Below, one piece after another: positions 8,474 to 16,024 of a stretch of 36,279 nt of DNA. The stretch is from Amycolatopsis rhizosphaerae (lineage in GTDB: Bacteria; Actinomycetota; Actinomycetes; Mycobacteriales; Pseudonocardiaceae). Position numbers and translations under genes: made by a program. How positions within the stretch are numbered: the first letter of the stretch is position 1; the number at the start of each line of letters is the position of its first letter. The stretch spans positions 1-36,279 of the forward strand of contig NZ_VJWX01000013.1 in assembly GCF_007713715.1 (NCBI RefSeq), given 5' to 3'. The notes beneath the pieces are model-generated. The model made no database searches. It worked only from the letters and a program-made list of their open reading frames with translations, and had not been told where the DNA came from.

Positions 8474-9616
8474 TCAGAGCTCGGCGATGATCCGCCGCGC
8501 CGTCTCGGCGGGCGAGGGCAGCGAATGCATTTCGTCGCGCACCACCGTCATCCGCTGGACGAGCCGGTCGTCCTTGATCAGCTCGGTCAGCAGCTCGGGG
8601 CTGACCTCGTCGGCCGAGCCGACCAGGCCGATTCCGAGTTCGCGGACGGCGGCACGTCCGGAGTGCTGGAACATGTCCCTGGAATCGGGCGCGAGGAGCT
8701 GCGGCGTGCAGGCCTCGATCGCCGTCATGATCATGCCGCCACTGCCGTGGTGCACCACGGCAGCGCACTGGCGGAGCAGCCGGTGGAGCGGCGTCCACCC
8801 GACCGCGTGGACGTTCGGGGGCAGCGGCCGGAGCGGGCCGATGTCGAGGTCACCGAGGGCCAGCACGAAATCGGCGTCCACCCGGGCGGCCGCCGCGACG
8901 ATGGACTCGACTGCCCCGAGCCCGAAGGCCTGCAGCTCGATGGTGCCCATCGACACCGCGACCCGGGGCCGGTCCCGGTTGGGGGCGGTGGGCCAGCGGT
9001 CGCCGTGGACCTCGCCTCCGCCGTAGGGCACCCACCGCATGAACCAGCCCTCCGGCGAACGGTCGAGGATCATGCTCGGCGGGAAGGACTCGATGATCAC
9101 GTCCGGTTTCGGCAGCGGCCTCGGGAGGTCGTACCGGTCGAAGAAGTCGCCGAGGAACCCGGCGACCGCATCGTGCATTCCCGCGGTCGCGAATGCCCCG
9201 TGGTTCCGCTGCACGGCGGGCACGCCGGCCCTGGCGGACGCGAAAAGGCCGGCCGTCGCGCCCTGCTCGTAGACCACCAGGTCGGGTCCGAAATCGTCGG
9301 TGAGCGCGATCAGGCCGTCGATCAGCGGACGGTTCACGGCGGCGATCTGGACTCCCCACTCGGCGAGGGCGACAGCCGGCCGCGTCGCTACGGTCGCGAG
9401 GAAGTCGGGATCGTCCTTGGCCACCTGCTCGAAGGCCTCGACGGAACTGAAGTGGGGCGCGACGTCCACGACCTCCAGGCCGGACCCCGCCGCCCGCTCC
9501 GCGTGCTCGGCGATGGCGATGACCACGTCGTGACCGTTCGCCCGGAACGCCCACGCGAGCGGAATCAGCGGGAAAAGATGTCCGAGGCCGGGCGACGAGA
9601 CGAACAGAACATTCAC
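8474..9616 (-). CDS. MGT-family (GT1) glycosyltransferase
   Basis: The 380-residue protein is a GT-B fold glycosyltransferase of the macrolide/enediyne type. It has the N-terminal catalytic-base motif GLGHLFP (H13) and the C-terminal donor-phosphate motif HHGSGG at 289-294, both intact. GTG at 9616 was chosen because it starts directly at the first beta strand and has AGGAG seven bases upstream; any upstream extension is not GT-like. Such enzymes transfer a sugar from an NDP-sugar to the aglycone or to a growing oligosaccharide. Calicheamicin uses four related enzymes, CalG1-CalG4. The order of transfer and acceptor cannot be told from sequence. It is transcribed divergently from the FGE-like operon. 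Confidence 0.88.
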   Translation of the reverse strand: MNVLFVSSPGLGHLFPLIPLAWAFRANGHDVVIAIAEHAERAAGSGLEVVDVAPHFSSVEAFEQVAKDDPDFLATVATRPAVALAEWGVQIAAVNRPLIDGLIALTDDFGPDLVVYEQGATAGLFASARAGVPAVQRNHGAFATAGMHDAVAGFLGDFFDRYDLPRPLPKPDVIIESFPPSMILDRSPEGWFMRWVPYGGGEVHGDRWPTAPNRDRPRVAVSMGTIELQAFGLGAVESIVAAAARVDADFVLALGDLDIGPLRPLPPNVHAVGWTPLHRLLRQCAAVVHHGSGGMIMTAIEACTPQLLAPDSRDMFQHSGRAAVRELGIGLVGSADEVSPELLTELIKDDRLVQRMTVVRDEMHSLPSPAETARRIIAEL

Positions 9617-9764
9617 CGGATTGCTCCTGACAGGGGAAAGCCGGCGTGGAGCCCGGCCCGTCGCCCCGGACGACAACAGATCGAAAACTATACAAGACAA
9701 TAGTGTTGACCCAGTGAGCCTGTCCATACCTTGCCACTACCCGGCAGTCACTATAGACTTATTA
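9617..9764. promoter_or_regulatory. Divergent promoter region with TATA-like boxes
   Basis: This 148-bp AT-rich gap separates the glycosyltransferase (minus) and the FGE-like operon (plus). On the minus strand TATAGT is preceded by GTCTTG (9688-9698 read backwards), and the same GTCTTRTATAG string recurs upstream of the SRPBCC gene at 22582-22592. On the plus strand TATAGA at 9752-9757 ends seven bases before the ATG at 9765, which fits a leaderless transcript; TTGCCA at 9731 is a possible -35 with a short 15-bp spacer. Confidence 0.45.
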
Positions 9765-10700
9765 ATGATTGCAACCCGACGGGATGGCTCTATGGCAATC
9801 TTCGGAGAAGTGAAGCGCGGCAGCGTTGAGGCCGACGGATCCTTGGTGATCCACGGCGCAGCCTTCCAGCTCGGATCGCCGGAGTGGGTTATCGAGTGGC
9901 TCGAGAAGCAGGAGCAGGCGTTGCCGACGCCGTGGTTCCGGGACGAGACCCCGCAAAAGCTCGTGGAGGTCGCGCCGTTCGCGATGGACCGTCATCCGGT
10001 CACCGTCGGCCAGTACACGACTTTCGTCGAGGCCACCGGCTACCGGACGGTTGCCGAGCGCCGCGGCTGGGGTCTCGTCTACGGCGCGGACTACTGGCAG
10101 CAGACCCCCGGCGCGTCCTGGCGCCGTCCGGCCGGCGGTGCGGTCGACTACCACCCGCCGGACGACCACCCCGTCGTCCACGTCGCGGTCGAGGACGCCG
10201 ACGCATTCGCCGCGTGGGCAGGCAAGCGGCTGCCCACCGAAGCGGAATGGGAACTGGCTGCGCGCGGTCCCGGGTACCGGCTGTGGCCGTGGGGCGACGA
10301 ATGGTCGCGCGAACGGGCGAACACCGTGGAGCTGTGGATGGGCGAAGCCACCCGCGGCGCCGCCGAATGGCGAGCGTGGTGGAGGGCGCGTCAGCGCGAC
10401 CGGGGCCCGGTCCCGCTGACTACACCCGTCGGGGCCCTGAGCCCGCACGGTGACAGCCCGTACGGGGTGGCGGACCTGGCCGGGAACGTTTACGAGTGGA
10501 CGGCATCGCCGAGCCGGCTCTATGGCCCGTCGCCCGACTGCGACGATTCACTCCTGAACGTGATGGGCCGCTACCGCGTCATCCGCGGCGGATCGTGGAT
10601 GAATCTGCGCTTCCAGACCCGCACGAGCGAGCGGCTGCACGGTGACCCCACCGGATGGGCCTGCTTCGCCACCGGATTCCGCTGTGTACAAGACCTCTGA
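9765..10700 (+). CDS. FGE/SUMF1-fold protein lacking the copper-binding cysteine pair
   Basis: The 311-residue protein has a formylglycine-generating-enzyme (FGE-sulfatase, SUMF1/EgtB C-type) domain from about residue 66 to the end: MDRHPVTVGQYTTF at 74-87, LPTEAEWELAAR at 156-167, WPWGDEW at 174-180, GVADLAGNVYEWT at 234-246, RVIRGGSW at 271-278 and GFRC at 304-307. True FGE has two cysteines after GGSW that bind copper; here that stretch reads MNLRFQTRTSER and has none, so protein formylglycine formation is unlikely. EgtB/OvoA sulfoxide synthases and PvdO are other relatives, but the DinB-like N-domain of EgtB is absent. The start is uncertain: ATG 9765 fits a leaderless mRNA, ATG 9792 (302 residues) is the alternative. 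It is followed nine bases later by the Gly-Gly carrier gene, which suggests a redox or sulfur step. Confidence 0.82.
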   Translation: MIATRRDGSMAIFGEVKRGSVEADGSLVIHGAAFQLGSPEWVIEWLEKQEQALPTPWFRDETPQKLVEVAPFAMDRHPVTVGQYTTFVEATGYRTVAERRGWGLVYGADYWQQTPGASWRRPAGGAVDYHPPDDHPVVHVAVEDADAFAAWAGKRLPTEAEWELAARGPGYRLWPWGDEWSRERANTVELWMGEATRGAAEWRAWWRARQRDRGPVPLTTPVGALSPHGDSPYGVADLAGNVYEWTASPSRLYGPSPDCDDSLLNVMGRYRVIRGGSWMNLRFQTRTSERLHGDPTGWACFATGFRCVQDL

Positions 10701-10709
10701 GGATTTCCG

Positions 10710-10985
10710 ATGCCGCATCTCATCGTCCCCGCCAGCTGGCACAACGCGACGTCGGGCAAGGCCCGCCTGGAGCTGCCGGCGGTCAACCTGCGCGAACTGC
10801 TGGATGCGTTCGTGCGCTCGCACCCGAAAGCCGGCTACCGCCTCTACTCCCCCGCCGGCGCACTGCTGCACTACCACATCTTCGTCGTCGACGGGGTGCA
10901 GGTGCCTCGCACGACGCCCCCCGACGACGTGAACCTCACCCACAGCAGCCGCGTCGAGATCATTCCGCCGCTGGTGGGGGGCTAG
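10710..10985 (+). CDS. ThiS/MoaD-like sulfur-carrier candidate ending in Gly-Gly
   Basis: The product has 91 residues. It shows the beta-grasp pattern of ThiS/MoaD/ubiquitin-like proteins: a hydrophobic strand, LELPAVNLRELLDAF (20-34) as the central helix entry, the strand IFVVDGVQV (57-65), DDVNLTHSSRVEIIPPL (72-88) and a C-terminal Gly90-Gly91. In sulfur carriers that tail is adenylated and converted to a thiocarboxylate, which donates sulfide, for example to thiamine, molybdopterin or, in BE-7585A, to a thiosugar. No E1-like (ThiF/MoeB) partner is in the window, so a housekeeping activator would be needed. AGGA precedes the ATG. It lies between the FGE-like and glycosyltransferase genes with gaps of 9 and 7 bases. 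Confidence 0.78.
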   Translation: MPHLIVPASWHNATSGKARLELPAVNLRELLDAFVRSHPKAGYRLYSPAGALLHYHIFVVDGVQVPRTTPPDDVNLTHSSRVEIIPPLVGG

Positions 10986-10992
10986 GCCGCCG

Positions 10993-12198
10993 ATGAGTCC
11001 ACGCCACATTCTCGTAGTCAACGTGCAGGGACACGGCCACGTCTACCCGTCGCTCGGCGTGGTCGGCGAACTCGCCCGGCGCGGGCACCGCATCTCGTAC
11101 CTGACGGGACCGGCCTTCGCCGAGGAAGTCACCGCGGCAGGCGCCACGGTCGTGCCGTACAAGTCGGAGTTCGACGAATTCCACGTGCCCGACGTCGTCG
11201 GTCGGGAGGACGCCGAGACACAGCTGCACCTGGTGTACGTCCGGGAGAACAGGGCCATCCTCCGTGCGGCCGAGGAAGCGCTGCGCGACGACCCGCCCGA
11301 CCTCGTGGCCTATGACGTGATGCCGTTCCTGGCGGGACGCCTGCTGGCCAAGCACTGGAACCGGCCGGCCGTTCGCTTCAACGGCGGCTTCGCCGAAAAC
11401 GAGCACTACTCGATGTTCGAGGCGCTGTGGGCCAGCCACGGTCACCGTCACCCGGCCGACGTCGAGGTCGTGCACACGGTGCTGGTCGACCTGCTGGCCG
11501 AATACGGCATCGATACGCCGGTGAAGCAGTTCTGGCGCGAGATCGAGGATCTCAACATCATCCATCTGCCGAAGTCCTATCAAATCGCCCCCGAGACGTT
11601 CGACGAGCGGTTCGTTTTCGCCGGGCCGAACTTCGGCGGCCGGACGAAGGACGCGCACTGGCAGCCGCGCCGCCCCGGCGCGCCGGTCCTGCTCGTCTCG
11701 CTGGGGACGCTGTTCAACGAGCACCCGGACTTCTTCAGGACGTGCGCGAAGGCCTTCGCGGACACCCCGTGGGAGGTGGTCATGGCGATCGGCCGCTACC
11801 TCGACCCGGAGACGCTGGGACCGTTGCCGCCCAACGTCGAGGCCAAGGCGTGGGTACCGTTCCACGCTGTTCTCGAACACGCGACGGTGTGCCTGATCCA
11901 GGGCACGACCGGCGCCACGATGGAAGCCATGGACATGGGCGTGCCCGTGGTCGTCATGCCGCACTTCGCGACCGAGGCGGTCCCCTTCGCCCAGCGCACC
12001 GTCGAACTGGGCCTCGGCTACGAACTGCCGTCCGACCGGATCGACCCGTCCGGCGTCCGGGCGATCGTGGAGCGACTTGCGGCCGACACCGCGGTGAAGC
12101 AACGGGTGCTGCGCATGCAGCGCGACGTCAGGGAGTCGGGCGGGTCGGACAGGGGCGCCGACGAGATCGAGGCGTACATGACGCGCTGCGGGCTCTGA
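10993..12198 (+). CDS. MGT-family (GT1) glycosyltransferase with altered donor motif
   Basis: The 401-residue GT-B protein keeps the catalytic-base motif GHGHVYP (H16) at the N-terminus. The usual HGG block that binds the donor phosphates is changed: residues 303-307 read QGTTG, so the phosphate-contacting His is Gln. The rest of the donor site (EAMDMGVPVVVMPHF) looks normal. It is clearly paralogous to the glycosyltransferase at 17744-18958 (shared SLGT-FN-HP-FFRTC block near 236-251), more than to the one at 8474-9616. It sits third in the FGE-like/carrier/radical SAM operon, so it may handle a sugar made or modified there. Reduced or altered activity is possible; the acceptor is unknown. 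Confidence 0.85.
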   Translation: MSPRHILVVNVQGHGHVYPSLGVVGELARRGHRISYLTGPAFAEEVTAAGATVVPYKSEFDEFHVPDVVGREDAETQLHLVYVRENRAILRAAEEALRDDPPDLVAYDVMPFLAGRLLAKHWNRPAVRFNGGFAENEHYSMFEALWASHGHRHPADVEVVHTVLVDLLAEYGIDTPVKQFWREIEDLNIIHLPKSYQIAPETFDERFVFAGPNFGGRTKDAHWQPRRPGAPVLLVSLGTLFNEHPDFFRTCAKAFADTPWEVVMAIGRYLDPETLGPLPPNVEAKAWVPFHAVLEHATVCLIQGTTGATMEAMDMGVPVVVMPHFATEAVPFAQRTVELGLGYELPSDRIDPSGVRAIVERLAADTAVKQRVLRMQRDVRESGGSDRGADEIEAYMTRCGL

Positions 12199-12260
12199 CA
12201 CCGCACCGCGAGACACCGGCCGGCGAATCGCCTTCCATCGAGGAAAAGAGGGCTTGGACA

Positions 12261-13763
12261 ATGACGCTTCGAGACGTCAGCGTGCTGCTGCTGTACCCAC
12301 CGAACCAGAACCTGCCCGGAACCGTGTGCAAGCCGAACGGCTCGCTCGCCTATCCGCATTTGGGTGGGGCGCTGCGGCACCACGGGGTGCCCGTGCGTGT
12401 CTTCGACGCCTGCGTCGGCGACGGTCCCGACGATCTCGACGACATTTTCGCCAACCCCTCGATGTTGTCGAGCGGCCTGCTGCGGACCGGCGTCGGCGAC
12501 GAGCGGATTCTCGAGGTCGTGGCCGAGCACGACATCATCGGCATCACGTCGATCTTCACCGACCAGGAGTCGATGGTTCTGCACTGTGCCCGGCTGATCA
12601 AGGCGGCCTATCCGGGCAAGATCCTCGTCTCCGGCGGGGTGAACGCGCGCTCACGGCTGCCGAAGTTGTTCGAGGCCGGCTTCGACGTGGTGTGCCTGTC
12701 CGAGGCCGAGCACACCCTCGTCGAAATCGTCGAAGCCGCACGGCGCTCGGCCCGGCCGAGCTTCTCCCACATCCACGGCGTCGCGTTCCACGACGCCGAC
12801 CGGATCCGACTCAACCCGGCCCGCTCGCAGGACATCGTGCAGGACCTCGACACGCTGCCCATGCCGGCGTGGGACCTGCTGCCCAATCAGCGCTACTGGA
12901 CCCTCGCGCGGCCGCATTCGGGGCTGTTCGAGCCCGGTGCCGAACTGCGCTACGGCACGATGATGACCTCGCTCGGCTGCCCGTTCCACTGCGCGTACTG
13001 TCACATCGCCGGTGAGGAGGAGGGCAGCCTCAGCGGCCCCATCGGGAGTTTCCGGGTGAAGTCCGACGAGCGGGTGCTGGCCGAGATCGAAACGCTGAAG
13101 GGCCTCGGTGTGACGGACGTGTTCATCGAGGACGATTCGCTGCTCGGGCAGAAGAAACGCGGCCTGCGACTGCTGGAGAAGATCCAGGGCGCGGGCGTGA
13201 CCGTCTGCGATCTCAACGGCATCAACATCATCCACCTGCTCAAGCGCTGGAAGCCCGACCACGAAGTGCTCGAGGCGTTGGCCATGGCGGGCTTCACGCA
13301 GCTCAACATGCCGTTCGAGACGGGCAATCTGCGGATCATGCGCAAGTACGCGAGCAACAAGCTCAACGTGGAGAAGGCCGATCTCCGCGGGCTGATCACC
13401 GCGATGAAGGAGTACGGCTTCAAGCTCTACGGCAACTACATGATGGGGTACCCGGACGAAACGCTGGAGGAGATCGAGACCACCATCGCCCTCGCCCGCG
13501 AGCACGTCTCCCACGGCCTGGACGCGGCGAACTTCTTCCTCGTCGTGCCGATGCCCGGCACACCGCTGTTCGACATGGCGATCGCCGGCGGCCACCTCAG
13601 CCCCGATTTCGATCCCGACAGGATGAACATCTACCACGCCACCATGACCAACACGGTGGTTCCCGGGAAGGTACTGGAAGAGCTGCGTGCCCGCGCGTGG
13701 GACGAGGTCAACTCCGCGAAGTGGAAGACCGCCAAGAAGGCCTGGGCGGCCACGGTGGTCTGA
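12261..13763 (+). CDS. B12-binding-type radical SAM enzyme
   Basis: The 500-residue protein has an N-terminal cobalamin-binding-like Rossmann region (about 1-160; LLLYPPNQN, VSGGVNARSRLP) and a radical SAM domain with the cluster motif C240-PFH-C244-AY-C247. The canonical DxHxxG cobalamin-ligand motif is not evident, as in many class B radical SAM enzymes. Known members methylate unactivated carbons, including sugar carbons, or carry out rearrangements, ring contractions or sulfur insertions. Possible tasks here are C-methylation of a sugar or a C-S step. It is the last gene of the four-gene operon, 62 bp after the glycosyltransferase, with a purine-rich ribosome binding region before the ATG. 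Confidence 0.86.
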   Translation: MTLRDVSVLLLYPPNQNLPGTVCKPNGSLAYPHLGGALRHHGVPVRVFDACVGDGPDDLDDIFANPSMLSSGLLRTGVGDERILEVVAEHDIIGITSIFTDQESMVLHCARLIKAAYPGKILVSGGVNARSRLPKLFEAGFDVVCLSEAEHTLVEIVEAARRSARPSFSHIHGVAFHDADRIRLNPARSQDIVQDLDTLPMPAWDLLPNQRYWTLARPHSGLFEPGAELRYGTMMTSLGCPFHCAYCHIAGEEEGSLSGPIGSFRVKSDERVLAEIETLKGLGVTDVFIEDDSLLGQKKRGLRLLEKIQGAGVTVCDLNGINIIHLLKRWKPDHEVLEALAMAGFTQLNMPFETGNLRIMRKYASNKLNVEKADLRGLITAMKEYGFKLYGNYMMGYPDETLEEIETTIALAREHVSHGLDAANFFLVVPMPGTPLFDMAIAGGHLSPDFDPDRMNIYHATMTNTVVPGKVLEELRARAWDEVNSAKWKTAKKAWAATVV

Positions 13764-13796
13764 CGGCAAGAGGTGCGCCGCGTCGTCTCTCGGGGA

Positions 13797-13816
13797 TACC
13801 GGCTCCGCCGCCGGTA
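13797..13816 (+). terminator. Hairpin after the radical SAM gene
   Basis: A perfect 7-bp stem TACCGGC/GCCGGTA with a 6-nt loop lies 33 bp after the radical SAM stop codon and just outside the MITE-like element. It is a plausible terminator for the plus-strand operon, although no T run follows it. Confidence 0.45.
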
Positions 13817-13825
13817 AAACACTAG

Positions 13826-14057
13826 GCGGTGTATCGAAGTCGAGCGTCGGTCAACACAAGTCGGATTTCGCGTCTTGAAGCGGCGACAGCCGCTTGCGCC
13901 ACGCTGCCAACTGGCACCGCCGCGGGTTCTCAGGCGGTTCCTGGGGAGGAAAGCTCCGAGGTGGTGAATTGGCATTCATGAGGAGGAGATCCCACAGCCA
14001 GGGACCGCCTGAGGTTCCGCTACCCGCACCGCTACCCAAGCCACTTTGATACACGCC
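13826..14057. mobile_element. 232-bp MITE-like element, imperfect TIRs, CTAG target duplication
   Basis: The ends are 15-bp imperfect inverted repeats: GCGGTGTATCGAAGT at 13826-13840 and the reverse complement of ACTTTGATACACGCC at 14043-14057, matching at 12 of 15 positions. Each end is flanked by CTAG (13822-13825 and 14058-14061), which fits the YTAR target duplication of IS5/IS1031-type elements. No transposase reading frame is visible inside. A 7-bp hairpin AAGCGGC/GCCGCTT lies at 13878-13895. The element sits between convergent genes, and the flanking CTAG supplies the TAG stop of the SDR gene. Family assignment is inference. Confidence 0.7.
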
Positions 14058-15101
14058 CTAGCCGAGCGGTATCCCCATCGAACGCGCATACCTCGCGCGT
14101 GCCCTTGAATTCCGCTCCAGCCAGTCCACCAGGGCACGGAATCCCTCGGCCAGGCCCCGGCTCGGCCGCCACCCGAGCCGGCGACGGCTGCGCGCGCAGT
14201 CCGCCACGCACAGCATCGTGTCCCAGGTTCGCGGCGCCATCGTCGACCAGCGTGGTTGCTCGTCGATGGCGAGTTCGCCCCGTGCCAGGTCGACGAGTTC
14301 GGCCAGCGACGTGGGTGTTCCGCTGCCGATGTTGAAGATGCTGCCGTGCTTGAGATGTGTGGCGCGCGCCGCTCGCACGAATGCCTCACAGACGTCGTCG
14401 ACGAACACGAAATCCCGGACGGTCTTCGGGTCGGTGAGTGGGGGCAACCGCCGTCGCAGCCCGAACATCGCGAGGGCCGGCATCAGGCGGTACGGGTCCT
14501 CCCAGGGACCATACGCGGTACTGAGGCGCAGCGTGACGATGTGGGCTCCGCGCTCCATCGACACGGTCCGCGCATACCGCGTCGCCGCGGCCTTGCTGAT
14601 GGCGTAGGAACCGAGCGGCGCGACCGGTTCCGACTCGCGCGCGGGATGGTCCTTGAAACCGTACTCGGCCGTGGAGCCCGCCTGGACGAACGCCTCGAAC
14701 GCACCCGCGCCCGCCAGGTCGACGAGTCCGGCCGTCGCGTCCGTGTTGGTGGCGAAGATCGCGGCGGTGTCCGTCTGCCGGGAGTACGCGCCGTGCGCGG
14801 CGAGGTGGAACAACCAGTCGGCCCGGACCGCGCCGATCGTGGTCCGGACCGCCTCGGCATCGCGCAACTCGAGCCGGTGGAGCGTGATGTCGCCACGGAT
14901 CTCCTCGATCCGCCACGTGTCGGTGCCGGGCCGCACAACAGCGTGCACCGAGTGACCGTCCCGCAGGAGCCACCGGCAAAGGTTCGCACCGACGAAGCCA
15001 CTGGCTCCGGTGACGAGTACGCGCCGTGCCGACGGAGGGAAGCGTTCGAGCGCAGGGACGGCCAAGGGGTCACCGGGCGGGCCGACGGCACCCCTGCTCA
15101 C
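14058..15101 (-). CDS. NAD-dependent sugar epimerase/4-ketoreductase (extended SDR)
   Basis: The 347-residue protein has the cofactor motif TGASGFVG (31-38), AGSTAEYG (141-148) and the catalytic YAISK (Y166, K170). The block HGAYSRQTD resembles CDP-paratose/abequose synthases and other sugar 4-ketoreductases, so reduction or epimerisation of an NDP-keto-sugar is likely. GTG at 15101 was chosen because it overlaps the stop of the transketolase subunit gene as GTGA. The TAG stop lies within the CTAG that flanks the MITE-like element, so the insertion abuts the gene without cutting it. Together with the split transketolase it may form a branched-chain or unusual sugar module. Confidence 0.8.
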   Translation of the reverse strand: MSRGAVGPPGDPLAVPALERFPPSARRVLVTGASGFVGANLCRWLLRDGHSVHAVVRPGTDTWRIEEIRGDITLHRLELRDAEAVRTTIGAVRADWLFHLAAHGAYSRQTDTAAIFATNTDATAGLVDLAGAGAFEAFVQAGSTAEYGFKDHPARESEPVAPLGSYAISKAAATRYARTVSMERGAHIVTLRLSTAYGPWEDPYRLMPALAMFGLRRRLPPLTDPKTVRDFVFVDDVCEAFVRAARATHLKHGSIFNIGSGTPTSLAELVDLARGELAIDEQPRWSTMAPRTWDTMLCVADCARSRRRLGWRPSRGLAEGFRALVDWLERNSRARARYARSMGIPLG

Positions 15102-16024
15102 GGCCGCGCGGATGCCACCAGCGACGTGACGGTACGCGCGATGGCGGTGGCCGACAGGCCGAACTGCTCCTTGAGGAACGCCACGGATCCCGTCGTCCCG
15201 CGTGGCAGATCGTCGAGGCCGCAGCGTCGCAAGCGGGTCGACAGTCCACGCTCCGCGATCACCTCGGCAACGAGCGTGCCCAAACCGCCGTCGACGAAGT
15301 GTGACTCGACGCTGACGGCGAAGGACACGTCGGAGAGGAGGTCGGCGAGGTCGTCGACGGGCGACGGGTTGAAGCTCTCGACGACCGCCACCGTCGCCTC
15401 CACACCCGCCGCGCCCAGTTGCGCGGCCGCGGCCAGCGCGTCGGTGGCGGTCGAGCCGAGCGCGATCAGTGCTATGTCGCTCCCGGTGCGCAGCCTGGTC
15501 AGCCTGCCGAGCTCGAAGTCCGTGGTGAGGCCGGGGACCGGTGCACCACCTTTGGAGAGGCGGTAGTAGATCGGCCGCGGTAGCGCGTACGTCTGCTTGA
15601 ACGCGCCACGCGCGTGGGCGGCGTCGGCCGGGACGACGACGGTCAGCCCCCGTTGCAGGCGCAGGATCCCGACGTCCTCGAGCCCGTAATGGGTCGCGCC
15701 GTTGTTGCCGTACTCGAACCCACCACCGACGCCGACGATCCGCACCGGGAGCTGGTGCAGGACGGGGCCGTTGCGAATGAACTCGTACGGTCGCATCGAC
15801 GCGAACGTCGCGATCGAGTACACGAAGGGGATCATGCCTGCTTCCGCGAGGCCGGTCGCCACGCCCACCATGTTCTGTTCCGCGACACCGATGTTGAAGA
15901 AACGGTCCGGGAACCGCTCGGCGAACGGCTCGAGCATGTTGAAGCCCAGATCGCCGGTGAGCAGGACGACACGGGGATCCTGTTCCGCCAGCTCGGCGAG
16001 CGTTTCGACGAATGCGGCTCTCAT
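15098..16024 (-). CDS. Transketolase-like protein, C-terminal subunit
   Basis: The 308 residues correspond to the pyrimidine-binding and C-terminal domains of transketolase. The catalytic Glu that activates thiamine diphosphate is in NIGVAEQNMVGVATGLA near residues 44-60, and the family block YGLEDVGILR is near 117. It is the partner of the N-terminal subunit encoded just upstream, with an ATGA overlap that favours equal synthesis of both chains. Split transketolases occur in natural-product pathways such as rifamycin (Rif15A/15B). A two-carbon ketol transfer onto or from a sugar is the natural reaction; 1-deoxyxylulose-5-phosphate synthase is unlikely given length and neighbours. Confidence 0.85.
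   Translation of the reverse strand: MRAAFVETLAELAEQDPRVVLLTGDLGFNMLEPFAERFPDRFFNIGVAEQNMVGVATGLAEAGMIPFVYSIATFASMRPYEFIRNGPVLHQLPVRIVGVGGGFEYGNNGATHYGLEDVGILRLQRGLTVVVPADAAHARGAFKQTYALPRPIYYRLSKGGAPVPGLTTDFELGRLTRLRTGSDIALIALGSTATDALAAAAQLGAAGVEATVAVVESFNPSPVDDLADLLSDVSFAVSVESHFVDGGLGTLVAEVIAERGLSTRLRRCGLDDLPRGTTGSVAFLKEQFGLSATAIARTVTSLVASARP

Noticed and set aside
9765-10700. A genuine formylglycine-generating enzyme partnered with a sulfatase
   Set aside because: The two copper-binding cysteines after GGSW are missing and no sulfatase gene is in the window.
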